Source: Anoplopoma fimbria
Taxonomy: Eukaryota; Chordata; Actinopteri; Perciformes; Anoplopomatidae
Direction of reading: 5' to 3'
Length of the DNA stretch: 64,000 nt
NCBI RefSeq assembly: GCF_027596085.1
Contig: NC_072471.1
Coordinates: forward strand, 8,993,539-9,057,538
The notes below the pieces were generated by a model. The model was not told the origin of the DNA. It ran no database searches and saw nothing but the letters and a program-made list of their open reading frames with translations. Position 1 is the stretch's first letter, and every line of letters starts with the position of its first letter. Positions 13,202 to 24,745 of the stretch are shown in pieces. Made by a program: the position numbers and the translations under genes.

Positions 13202-15079
13202 GTAAGAGACAAACAAACCTAATAGGGAAGCAATGTGGAGAAGGAGATAACATGGTTTATACATGGTTTGTGTTTTGAAATGAATACGGGTCTGGTTGAA
13301 ATGGGGAGAGCATGCTGGTGTTGACGTGTGGACTTGTGTGTGTGTGTGTGTTTGTGAGCATGTCAGCAAAACTGAAATTGTGACTGGAAGAGTCAGGTCG
13401 TATAGAGCTGGAGGAGGAGTGATGATGATGAGGAAGAGGAAGAGGTGTAGTGTCTTTTTGACTGCAGCTCATCCAGGATGACGCACAGATGTAAGATTTG
13501 AGATGACAGGGATTACTGAGAAGGAACAAAAAAAAAAGACACATTTAGAAGATTAGATCACGTGTGGAGAAGCTGGAAAGACTTTAGTTCCGTCTCACTT
13601 TCTTTGTTTTGCCACAGTTCCTTTCCCCCTCCGATAGTGCAATGTAAAATACTCTTACTAGAGATGGGAGTTGACATTTTCTACACATAAATAATCTGTT
13701 TGTTTTCTCCGATGATTCTATTCGTGGCTCCTGAAACCGGTCACAGTGTTGGTTTGCGATCCGTGGCAGTAGTGACAGGCAGGGATAAGCAGACTGCCAG
13801 CGAGAGTTAGACTCAGCCTGTGCGACGCTGGCTTCAGTATAGTACGAGGAGGCAGCTGTTCGCTTACGGAGAAGAGAGAAACGTGCCGTATTTTGCAGTT
13901 TCTATATTACGATAGCTTTCTCCATCATTTAATGAGAAGTTATACTGTAATCGAATCTCTGCACTGCCTTTCCTGCTGTTTGTCGTGCTGTTTGTCGTTT
14001 GTCAGCTCTGCCTCTTATCTCTTCCCCTCTCTCTCTCTCTCTCTCTACTCTCATTATCTCAGATTCAAACTGAACTGAACTAGTCCATCTCTCTTCCTTC
14101 CCTCCATTCATGCATGCTGGCGTACAGTATGACTATTAAACAAAGCCAGAGGCTGAACAAAGGCTTTTTTTCTCTGTTCTTAATACAATTTGCAAGTTTA
14201 TATATATATATATATTGTTCTTCTCTCTTAATTTAGAAACATGAAAGAGACCCCTGTCTATTTGATTCCATTGTCTTGAGCCAGAGCGAGCCATGAAAGC
14301 AAACGAGAAAAAACTAATTCAGTCGGATTTCAGTTCCATTTTGACTTCCTTTTTCCACCACCCTCCCAATCCTTTAGTCTCCTGCGAGGTCCATTAAACT
14401 CTATTCACATCCACTGCACCTTTTTTATTTTTTTCGCTCCATGAAAAATGGATTTACACATCCCACAGTGGACCTGAACAATGCTCACCTTTCATATTGT
14501 TGCCATTGTTACCTTTAGATAGGAGTCATTTATGGAAGCATATTTTCTTCTCTCTTGAAAAGAACAATTCAATCCATTTCTCGTAACATTTCGCACCCAC
14601 TGGCATTGTCATGTGATTCAACAGCTACCGAGTGTGTGTCTGTGGCGTCTGATGTGTATCCAGCTGTGAGATTTTTCCCATCGCATTTATAGTTAATGAG
14701 CGTCTCTAGCACTCATTCACACGGCCCAGTCACACAGTTGTTTTTGTTTATCCAACGGCCGTAAAGCTTTGAATAACACGCACTGGACTGTACTGAACCA
14801 TTATGGAGCTTAAACACAGCTCAGTCTGGATCTAGGCAACATGTTGACCTTCACACAACCTTGGAACGTTACAGTAGTGCTTGGTCAGTTATTAAGGGGT
14901 GGGAACACTAAGAGAGTAATGAGTTGTCTCATACATGTTATAGAAGAGAGAGCGAAACATAAAAGTGGGATAGAAAAGAGGAAAATTACACTTTTGGCTT
15001 AAAATCTGTTACACTTTTGCCAAAAAAAAGAATACATTTACATGCTTCTCCTGTATGTGTGTGTGTTGCTGTGTGCAGC

Positions 15080-15240
15080 ACTTCTGACCGGATCACTCCC
15101 TCCCGTGGACGTTACAGTTTTCGTGCCGTGAGCGGCAGGCGGCTCCTTTCGGTCCACTGGACGCAGTCCGCTCTCTCCGTGACTCATTTGCCTCATCCAT
15201 TCTGATTGGCCGGCGTTTTCTACCCCAGGGAAAGTCAGGA
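15080..15240. promoter_or_regulatory. CpG-rich regulatory segment with AP-1 and CCAAT motifs
   Basis: A CpG-enriched patch in an AT-rich region, containing a perfect AP-1 site TGACTCA (15180-15186) and an inverted CCAAT box ATTGG (15205-15209) in a GC-rich setting. A short GA microsatellite follows at 15246-15280. It lies about 600 bases before the RE1 pair. No coding potential was recognised. It could be a promoter or enhancer within the first syt1 intron. Confidence 0.35.
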
Positions 15241-15825
15241 CAGGTAGAGAGAGAGAGAGGGAGAGAGAGAGGGTCCGGCCTCTCGTGAGCAGGGATCAGC
15301 CGTTCTTTTCACACGACATCCCACTGTATTCACATTCACAATGTGTCGGGCTGAATGTTAAAGCAGAGGTGTTAAGTAAAGGTGAGAAGGACAGGAAATG
15401 CTTTTGATTGCTGAAATATAACACATTTTTTTTTTTTTTGTCACAAATGCAACTTGCTGACATTCACACATTTGTGCAAAAATAAGTATATTTCGAGATC
15501 ATTCTCCTCGAAGAAAACAAGCAACACTCCACCCATCCCCAACCGCATCTCATGTTTTTATATTCATCTAAGGGATCTATTCAGGCCTCCCATCCCTTTG
15601 TAGATGACGCTGTCACATGTGACAGCTCTGAAGCAAACAGGGCGTGGAGCTCCCCGCCTGCTGAGACTCTGGCTTGTTCGCCTCGTTCAGACAGACCCGG
15701 CTGTGACGAAGTCCAATCTGCTCCCCCAACAGTAACCCAGCCAGCGACAAAAAAAGAAAAAAAATCCTATTTTTTCCTCCCCTCTGTGGGCAGAGCCTCT
15801 GTGCTCAGGGGTCGTGCAGCGCTGA

Positions 15826-15846
15826 TTCAGAACCACGGACAGCGAC
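15826..15846 (+). promoter_or_regulatory. canonical RE1/NRSE (REST-binding) motif
   Basis: Left half TTCAGAACC, two-base spacer AC, right half GGACAGCGAC. All 17 core positions of the RE1 consensus (TTYAGMRCC-NN-RGMSAG) match. REST binds such elements to silence neuronal genes in non-neuronal cells. It lies inside the putative first intron of syt1, 21 bases before a second, split RE1-like site. Confidence 0.7.
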
Positions 15847-15867
15847 ACAGGCAGAGGAGGGTGAGAC

Positions 15868-15895
15868 TTCAGCACCACCTCTTGTGGACAGCGCC
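15868..15895 (+). promoter_or_regulatory. RE1-like motif with expanded half-site spacing
   Basis: Perfect left half TTCAGCACC (15868-15876) and perfect right half GGACAGCGCC (15886-15895) on the same strand, separated by 9 bases instead of the canonical 2. Non-canonical REST sites with half-site centres about 16-19 bases apart are known; the seven extra bases here put it in that range. It sits immediately downstream of the canonical RE1 at 15826. Confidence 0.6.
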
Positions 15896-17079
15896 AATAG
15901 TCTATAAAAATCAGCATTGGACAGGAATTGAGACTTCAGGAATGACAGCAAATATAAAATGTGACATACCACAGGCTCAGGGTGTCAAAGCAGCCTCGAG
16001 ATGGAGGATAATGCCTTGTTTGTAAAGATGATTCATATGGTGATGAGACCTTATACTGTGGGAACTGAAAGGTTTTACATTCTGGTTGCAGAAGGCACCT
16101 TCACAGCAGCGTTTGAATATTTATTAGCTTTAATCTATTTGTGTTTACGAACCAACACCGACTGTCAGTTGAGTCTACGGGATAACCGTGCTCAGTACTT
16201 ACCCAGGTAGCCCCGGCTAAATAATTACAACAGTTGCCAAATTTGCAGAGCTTACAAACAGTGTGCTTCTTTGCCACAATGCACGCGGTTCACTGGAGCA
16301 TTTCATCTTTGTTTGCTCGCAGTCTGGGACATGCATGATGCACTTTCATATGGCTCCGTAGCTTCACGGCCACGGAAGATCCAAAGACAAAATCAGGAAA
16401 TAGGCAGCTTCAATTTGAGTTTATGCCAACAATCTAATATATTTATGAAAGGAAAACATATCAGACTTTGTTTAGGAGAATGTAAGTTTTGGACTTATGT
16501 CCACTGTTGTTCCTGGTGTTGGAGACAAAGACAGGTATTCTTTATTTACATATTAGGAAATAAGTAAAAAACTAGATAAGTAATTTGTATAAACTACAAA
16601 ATATTATATATACAAAAACATGGTAAACAATATCATAAAAAAACAGTTATGTTTGACATATTTCATTATTCAAAAACAGCCAACTGGTAAAGTCAATGAG
16701 CTGGGACCTTGTATTTGCAGTCAAGAACATTTCAATCAATACCTGTGGATGTAAACTTCCATGTCGACAATACAGACAGTTAACACTTATCCTCACTGTT
16801 TCAGGAGCTGTCTCCCTGTCAATGTGTAGGAAACCAACTTTATGTATTTTAGTCAGACATGTGGAATAGATTATAACGTAAATAGAACATGCTATTTCTG
16901 CGACTAGGCTCCGACCTCGTCACTCCCCAAATCGAACTAGTTTGTTCGATCGTGATTTATCCGTATGAGGGCTGAAATAATTCGAAAGTTCTTTGCATTG
17001 AGGCTTCATGTTCATTTGACAGATATAATTATTGTATGCAATCTGAGCAATATAAATGCTGATTTCATTAAATAGGGAA

Positions 17080-17225
17080 GACAATAGCTGTTTCATCTAA
17101 TTTAGAAATTGCTCTTTCTATTGCTCTTTAATTAAGCTTTTTTTATTAAGATTAATAAGAGATTAACCAAATAATAGGCAGAGTCCTCGTTTACTAAAGT
17201 AATCAATAGCTGCGGCCCTAATCCT
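17080..17225. repeat. AT-rich dispersed repeat, terminal fragment
   Basis: AT-rich, ATTAATAAGAGATTAACC-like sequence followed by AGTAATCAATAGCTGCGGCC at the end resembles the ATTAATC-rich terminus of the family. Confidence 0.4.
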
Positions 17226-17891
17226 CACAAAAAATTGTTGAAAGCAGGAGTTGTTGGAGATTCAGCTCTCCCACTCCAAATCAGGAACTGATGAGATTGC
17301 AGATTGGCATTTTAGTTCTGTTGTTGCAAAAGACAAAGATGACAACCAGAAAGCCTTAAATCTGCCCTGCTTAGCATAACTGCATCCTACTGAGGACCAA
17401 CACTCCCATAGCAACATGCTTTATTTCACACCACAGATCATTGTGATGAATCTGCTTTGGCTGTAATAGATGGGATATACGAGTCAGTTATGGCTTTGTC
17501 GATCCACTTTTATTGATTTTAAAGCACGTATTTTACGATGTATGTACGTGCATAGCATTCACAAATCACAGCCCCATGATTGACATTTATTGTATAATAA
17601 TTGTCGAGACAATTTAAAAAAAAATGGAAGTTAACAAGGCTGTGTGTGCTACAGCTGATCGCAAATCCCCCGGTTTCACAAATTAATTAGATGTATCTTA
17701 CATCTTGAGTGTGATAACGGCTAATGCCGTAAGAGGGTGCAAAATGAGAAGTGGAAACTTGTTGTTGTTTGTGAAGCTGTAGTTTGCTCTCTGATCTTTG
17801 GTAATTGCGCTCACGGAAATGTTGGATGTAGCCTCTCAGTAAACTATAAGAAGTTGGAAAAGATAAGAGTTGCTTTTGTTCGTGCATTTAC

Positions 17892-17894
<3 letters not shown>

Positions 17895-17940
<46 letters not shown>
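17895..17940. repeat. (CA)n microsatellite, 23 units
   Basis: Perfect CA run in intron-like DNA, 120 bases before a CT tract. Confidence 0.97.
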
Positions 17941-17943
<3 letters not shown>

Positions 17944-18066
17944 GCAAACGCAGGCTCAACATGACATTGGTTTCCCGTCCTCTGCATAACCCCTAACAGA
18001 AACAATAAATAAAAGTCTTGCCCTGAGGCTTCTGTAATCACCAGTGGACAGCAAACCACCCGTCAC

Positions 18067-18068
18067 TC

Positions 18069-18133
<65 letters not shown>
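18067..18133. repeat. (CT)n microsatellite
   Basis: CT run with one CC interruption near 18081. The minus-strand ERER frame is a translation of it. Confidence 0.97.
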
Positions 18134-18136
<3 letters not shown>

Positions 18137-18779
18137 ATCTGAACCCCTTATACGCATGTCCCCTAATTGAGACAGCTAATAACTAAGCAGGGTCATTTGT
18201 ATATGTATGCATTAGCATAATTGAATAGGCATGAGTTAAGTGTTTTTCCGCTGGTGCGTTAATAACACGGTCCGGAAAAAAACACGTGCGCATGGCTGTG
18301 TTTGTTCGGCTCGACAGCTTCATGAACTGGGAGGCATCCATCCGTTCAGTCCCCTCCTCTTTGGCCTTCGTCAACTGTCAGCGCCATAAAAACTAAGGTG
18401 GGGTCATTTTGATCTCCACTGTCCTTGTCTCTTTAGGCTGTGTGTTGTTCGGAGCTGATAAACTGGGGAAACAGTCACGCGTGTGGCAGGTTAGACAGAA
18501 TTCGGACTGCCAGTCAAGTTAATTTTCTTGTGTCAAACAGGCGGTGCAGGTGAGAGTTCACACATTTGCTTTTCCCCCCTTTGACCTGACTTAGTCGGTT
18601 CCTCCTTAAGCCCACACCCCATCGATAAAACCCATCTTCTAGCAGAGGAGCAGTGATGTCGGGCAACAGAAACACTGATGGCAGGAGGTCGCTCGCATGA
18701 AGAGAGAGTTGATGTGACTTGAGCTTAAAGTGGAGAAAAAAGGGATGAAGGATTGAGGGAGGGAGGGTGGGGTTGGGGA

Positions 18780-19023
18780 CGAGGACGGAGCGAGGATATA
18801 TTTTCCATCTCGGTACGCTGCAGCTGTCGTCCTTGTCGCCGCGCCGTGTAAATCAGCGTGCTGTCTGCCGCGATCTGAGCGGAAAAAGAAGAGCTGCTTT
18901 TTATCGCTACATCTCTGACTCCACTGAAGGCTGAATATTCACCAGAGACCTCTGTTTACAGGGAGGGGGGGCAAAGCTGACAGCACCAAGAAAGTGCAAA
19001 TTCTTTCAGCACTCAGTGCACAG
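18780..19023 (+). other. candidate alternative promoter and non-coding exon
   Basis: Seen: a local CpG-rich patch (about 18780-18875) in AT-rich surroundings, a TATA-like TATATTTT at 18797-18804, and a donor-like CAG followed by GTAACT after base 19023. A start about 30 bases below the TATA-like box would give an exon of roughly 200 bases. No protein homology is seen in it. Inference: an alternative first exon of syt1; a CpG-rich enhancer with a chance donor is the main alternative. Confidence 0.3.
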
Positions 19024-21266
19024 GTAACTGAAGGGTAAGAGGAAACCTTAGAGTAGCACACCTCAAACATTTTTAATTGTTGCATAGCAACAACCTTCTG
19101 GTGATCAGTAGTTGAAGCACCATGCAAAGAGAAAAAAATAAGGATAAGAGAAAATATCCTTTTTTTTAGAACTGTGTTATGGTCAGAAAATAATAAATGA
19201 TCCGTTCTCTTGCTTTGCGTCACCTGGATTGATGTTCGTCAGCCTGGAAATCAGTGATATAAAAGTTAACCTTAACCCTAACAATGGTTAAATGAATGGA
19301 GAGACAGTCCTCTAATCTACTGGAACAGAAAGATGGTAATCAGAAAAGATTGTGAATTTCTTTTTTACCAACAGATCAATGCTCAGTTTTTGATAAAAGC
19401 CTGTGAGGATGAATTCAAAACTGTCATACTGTGATCAATCTTCAAAGAAAGCAGCATGGGGGTTATAAACCCATTAACACTTTTTACAAACAGCCAGTAC
19501 AATGAAAAGGAATTAAAATCCCAGTATAAAAATGTTTATAGTATATAAACATTAGAATAGAACTGAATACATTTGCCCCATTATCACCAATACCCCATCC
19601 AGCTGTTTAAGTCAGTAGTGGCCTGATATCAATAACATGTGTGCTGTGAGTGGTTGCGTCAGGAAGGGCATCCGCCTTAAAACATTTGCCAAATCAAATA
19701 TGCGGAACATTAAAAAAAACAAAAACAAACCCAAACCTTGACCGATTTGGTCAAGGTTTGGGTTACCAACTAGATGGAAACAGATGCTTATAACCATAAG
19801 GATAATTAAATTATTGATGTAACAGACACTTAAATTAAGGTGAACAAAACAATGATCTTATCACACCTTCTCCTCTGTTGGTTGCCGTCGTTCAAGGTCT
19901 TTGAAACAACAAGGACAAAACAACAGTCTTTGTCTTTGTGCTTCACTCCTAAAAAAAATTGGATTTCCAGCGATTCTCTTTTTCCATTTACCGGGGTCAG
20001 TGGCGTTACCATCTCTCTGTAACCTTCCAGTCAATCCCGGTTTACTGCAATTAAAGGATCAATCATGTTAAAGGGCGGTCACAGGAAGGAAAAAAGCGGG
20101 AAGGTTATCTTCAAAATCAGGCATTTTCTCCAAACTCTGTCCTTTTGATGCATCGACATGCCCTGAAGGGCAGCAGGCTGCAGTAAATGGAGGCTAATCA
20201 CTGATCTTAGATGTCCACTTTGGAGTACATTATCAGATACCACCATCGAAGGAGGTCCACTGTGGGTGACACAGATCTCATTACTGTGGGACTCACAGGG
20301 CTTACAGTTGCAGTGCACAGACACGAATACACACACCCACGCAAATAAACGCTGCATTCATGTGCAAAATTTTGATTTATGTCATCATGATTGCAGGGCT
20401 GAGGGAAATAGGATACATTTCATGGCTTTTCAAGTTTCTTCCTCTTCCCCGCTGAGTACAGAGAAGAAGTACAGAGAGGCAAGAGGGTCACGCATAGGGC
20501 TTCTGTGTGAGCGTGAATTCACCTTTTCCCTGCATTCCTTTGGTGAAGATTTGCACAGAAAGCCAGGTTTGAAAAGCCTGTTAAAATAAAACCAGTGCAT
20601 TTGCATTTCCCTCCTTAAGAAGTACAGAAAAACTTACTTTTTACTTAGTTCTTTCTCCACTTTTTTTTTTATCTCTTTCTCTCATCGGTCTCCACACAGT
20701 TTCACATCACCTGCTCTCAGATCAGATGAAAAAAGGTGGAGGTGTGTGTGTGTGTGTGTGTGCGTTGTGTGTAGATATAGCGATGTGTGAGATCACTGTG
20801 ATTAACGGCACCTCATGCATTTTTCATCCTTCGTCACCTACGCCTGCTGCCAAACATCGTGACAGAATTTTTCGTGAGGGGAACGAGTTCCTGGAAAATT
20901 TTGAAGCCAAATGAACAAAATCCGCTCTTCCACATTTTCAGTCTATTACCTGAAACCGCCGTGGCATGACCGCCGCTGACATATCGTGTTAAACAGCCTC
21001 TATCATCCCTCACAAGGCTGCCTGCTTGTGAAAGGAAAGTCAAGTTCTAAGGAAGTTTTTGGGGTAAATTTGTGGGATGGCTGAGTTAACAAGGTTACTG
21101 TTCTAGAACAAGTCGTGGAGTAAAAATTACTAATCTTTTCTAAACATTTCCTCCACGTAGTTTAATACTTTCTCTCTCTCTTCCTCTCTTCCCCATAACT
21201 GTCAGTATAAATAACCTCTCTGGCTCCTGATAAACCCCCAGGAGAAACAAATTACCCAGGATGCAC

Positions 21267-21298
<32 letters not shown>

Positions 21299-21299
21299 T
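21267..21299. repeat. (AG)n tract, imperfect
   Basis: AGAGAGAGAAAGACAGAGAG-type run; no neighbouring feature. Confidence 0.9.
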
Positions 21300-21724
21300 A
21301 TAGTGCCGGATTACGGTGGCTTGAGTTTGACATTCACTGAATACTCGATGCGCTAATTTACAGTTTCCACCAATAGTCCCTGCGTTGTCCGAGTTCACCC
21401 TCGGGACTGAAGTGTCTTTAGGGAGTGAGTGCAAAGGCAAACATAATCTGTCTCACTACTTTTAGAGGGTAAATCTAACTAATAAATGAGTTACTGTCTG
21501 CAACTGCTGGTGTTTTGCATTTGTTGCATACCATTTAAAAGAAGAAACGTTTCTGTTCGTTCCGGCAATTAGCTGACTACTCTTTACAACTGCATCTTCA
21601 TTTACTTGTTTCTTTCATGCAAAGATCCAGAATATTCTTAACATTGTTCATCTCATGAATGCTCTTTCAGGATTTCATTCTAGTCTAAAACTGTTTTTCA
21701 AACATATGCTGGTTCCATCATCTC

Positions 21725-21860
21725 AAATGTGAATTTTTATTTCTGTTTTTTAAGTTATTTTAAAATGAAAATCTTTGGGTTTTGGATTCTTGGTCATACA
21801 AAATCAAAGATGTCACCTTGAACTTTGGGAAATTTTGAAGGGCGTTGGATTCACTGAATG
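21725..21860. repeat. AT-rich dispersed repeat, fragment
   Basis: TCAAATGTGAATTTTTATTTC, TTTGGGTTTTGGATTCTTGG and AAAGATGTCACCTTGAACTT follow the order seen at 51190-51300. Confidence 0.6.
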
Positions 21861-23059
21861 ATTACTGGGTGACATCTTCCTTCATCGTGATGAACTTGGG
21901 CACCGTAGTTTATTTGCATCCAACGTGCACCCTCCTGCTGCCAGAAAATCTCACCAAAGTACCAAATGTGTATGAATCCGCTGAAAATAGTCCCCATCAA
22001 CTGCCATTTAATCCTTTTTGAGTAAAAAAAACAAAAGTGCCAAGCTGTTGTAGGAAACTACTGAACCTTTTTATAAAATGAAACTCTTTATCTTTGTGAT
22101 CGGTTTTTGAAAGATATCATCGAGGGGAAAAAACGGAGTTCAGACTGAGAGCCACAGACAGGGTGGGAAAGTTAAAAAGAACTGAGAGTTTGACAAACAC
22201 ATTGTTGGATTTGGGATTCAGAGGGAGGCAGCAGTCAGAAGTCACTGTTGCATATCAAATTATTCTACTCACAGATGATTTTCTTCTAGTTTTAATTGTC
22301 TTTCATCATTAAATCACAAATTGTTATTATGTCCAATGTGTCCGAGAGGTGTCGGTCCAGCAGATGAGAATCAATACACTGCGTCCTGATTTAAAAGTAA
22401 TTACATTCTTCAAATTTGTTTTGCAAACAATCACAGCGAAATTTGCATGTATCATAAGTGATAAAAATTAATACAACGCAGATGCTGACGAGAAGAAAAA
22501 GGTGGAGGAGGTCAGTGTTTACAACGGCTCGTGTAATTGGAAACAAAATGTGATGTCAGTCATATTATTCTTTCCATGTTTCCTCCGTCTTGACAAGAAA
22601 GTGTTGCTCTTGCTGGAGCGGAAGGTTTAAGAGCTTTTAGTGAGCTGAAACACGCCTTTATAAATACACTCTTTTTCTTTCTCCCCTGAATGCACCAGTC
22701 AGATCAGTGACAGTGTCTAACCTCAGGTTCTCTCCTGTGCACTTCCTCTTACCCCACCTGCCTTTTCCCCTTCGTTCCATCAATCAATCCCGCCCGCATC
22801 ACGCTCTAGTAAGCTTGACTGGCACTAAGGAGGGAGTCTAACCTTGGAGCGCACTGTGTGGCACCAGTCGGTTCATATACATATATATCCTCACATTTCT
22901 GTTTCCTTTCATGTGTCTCGACGAAAATAAAAAACACTGCTTAAACTGCATCACACAATGAAATCTAGGTGATTCTGAGAGATTAGTCTCTTCCTTCGAC
23001 TCCAGCCTCTAGATCCTTCATAATTAAGACCATGAGGCCGGTCAAGGACCTTCTTTGTC

Positions 23060-23440
23060 AGGTCATTTGGCTCTTTAAACGCCCGGCTCTCACCCCCGTA
23101 TTGATCGCCGCATCGATCCCCATTCAACCAGGCCTGTCTGTTTGTCCCTCTGAGCATCCGGAGAATATCCTATCATGTCTGTGCGCACATTTTTATACCG
23201 CTCGCACAGCGTCTGAGCTGCGTCCTCTTTTGTGTCAGCGTGACGAGCGGTGACAGCGCTCGGAGTCGTGTCTTTTGTTGTGAGCGGCGCCGTAGTGTTT
23301 ACCAGAGTGAGTTGGGAGCTTGTTTGTGGCCCTGAGGCGACGCTGTGCAGGCGGTTTTGGTGGGGTCGAGGGTTCAGGGTCGACCCTGAGTTGCATTTCC
23401 AAACGGCGCTGCAGAGTATCGCTCTGCGCTGAGTGTCTGA
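23060..23440. promoter_or_regulatory. CpG-rich segment with palindrome, possible promoter or enhancer
   Basis: About 380 bases clearly richer in CpG than their surroundings. Contains a TATA-like TTTATA near 23190, a perfect 16-bp palindrome TCAGGGTCGACCCTGA (23374-23389), and a GCAGAG/CTCTGC hairpin with a 5-base loop at about 23412-23428. Open frames cross it on both strands but none resembles a known protein. Could be an internal promoter, an enhancer or a relic CpG-rich insert. Confidence 0.3.
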
Positions 23441-24079
23441 CCTGGATATTCATCGTCCCTAATGATAAAATGCATCATGTTATGATTATTGTATCTCTGT
23501 CAGTGTTGTGCATGCTTTATCAATTTCTGTCTCTCCTCATGGTTGACAAGGCAATAATGGATGGCTGTGTTTTTAAACCTAGGTGGTAATTAAATATTCT
23601 GACAACACAGTTGAAATCTAAACTATATAATTTCAATGTATGAATGAACCAGGAATGTCTTGAGAGAGTAAAGAACAGGATGGCCGTCCACATCCATAAA
23701 CTGCTATAATTTGGAGCTGCGACAGGCTCTAATTAAGTCCCGAGCCACACCGGATGAATGATGTACCTGCTTTGTGAAGGGAAATGCAGAAGACAGGGAC
23801 AGAAAGGAGGAGTAGATGAAGCGTGACAGGAAGTAGACAAAGAGCGAGACGGAGAGGTGTGAAACCAACTTTTTCAGGATGGGCAGTAATAGAGGAGCTT
23901 TCTGCAGCGGGGGGCTGTTTCTTTTTCTTTCACTGCACAAAACTTCTGTTGATGGCGGATGTTCTGTTTTAAATGTACACATTTCTGACATTTGATCAAA
24001 TTATGAATGAATATATATATATATATATAATGTTATTGTTCGTTGCAACTAATAGTTTTAATTGCTATGTGTTACTTTC

Positions 24080-24365
24080 AGCTAGGACTGTAACTAACAA
24101 CCATTTCCATGTGGATTAATCTGCAGATTTTATTCAGTCGTTTTTTTGTCTAAAAATGTTGGAAAAAAAGCTAGAAATGGTTAAAAATGTTTGACCAACA
24201 GTACAGAAACTCAAAGGCTTAAACGTTTCTCCCAGAGAAGACTTAAGAAAACAAGCAAATAATCAAGTGATTTTTTAGGTGCATTTTCACTTGTAAAATG
24301 TTGTAAAGTTGTAAATCATTCATGGCTGATCGATTTATTAATCCACTCATTGTTTCAGCTAAACA
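24080..24365. repeat. AT-rich dispersed repeat, degenerate copy (opposite orientation)
   Basis: Begins TTTCAGCTAGGACTGTAACT, includes GATTAATCTGCAGATTTTA and TTTGACCAACAGTACA, and ends CGATTTATTAATCCACTCA then TGTTTCAGCTAAAC. Same family as 51119-51406. Confidence 0.55.
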
Positions 24366-24699
24366 CCAGACTTTTTAAACCTTTTGTAACAAATTTTCTC
24401 AGTTTTGCAGCAAAATGTGCTTTATGAAAAAAGATAAACCAATAAAGATAGAGCACCAATAAAAGTTGAAAGATGATACAGAACTATTACCCAGCTCTAC
24501 AGCTTCTATATCTATAAGTCAATTATCCTGTTATAAGGCAATTACATAGAAGTTCCAATATAATTGGTAAATAAATTGCTTTTGTTCCCTCATGCATGTG
24601 TTATCTTCGCCATGCTGTGCTTGCAGATGTCTGTATTTTCCCTAATTTGGCCAAAATCTGCTTAATTGTGAGCATATTCTCTCCGTTTTGTGTATAAAA

Positions 24700-24745
24700 T
24701 AAGATAATCCTTTATTAGTCCCGCAGCGGGGAAATTTGCAAAATT
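24700..24745. repeat. short teleost repeat fragment
   Basis: AGATAATCCTTTATTAGTCC followed by CGCAGCGGGGAAATTTGCA is a block seen repeatedly in fish genomes; family not assigned. Confidence 0.4.

Larger units (their letters stand above)
13202..23000. other. intron-like DNA, putative syt1 5' UTR intron
   Basis: Outside the regulatory candidates and repeats listed, no exon or gene was recognised. The 157-residue frame at 15552-16025 overlaps both RE1 motifs and looks like a chance frame through GC-richer DNA. Short CT, TA and GT runs occur at about 14031, 14198 and 13335. Confidence 0.5.

Noticed and set aside
12725..13369. 214-residue minus-strand frame
   Set aside because: It is the complement of GA-rich sequence, giving long Ser/Leu/Pro runs, and it crosses the candidate exon and its donor.
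15552..16025. 157-residue frame on the + strand
   Set aside because: No family resemblance and mixed composition. It overlaps regulatory motifs, so it is best read as a chance frame.
18032..18061. Possible RE1 around GTGGACAGC near 18046
   Set aside because: Only the right half is good; the left half and spacing do not match.
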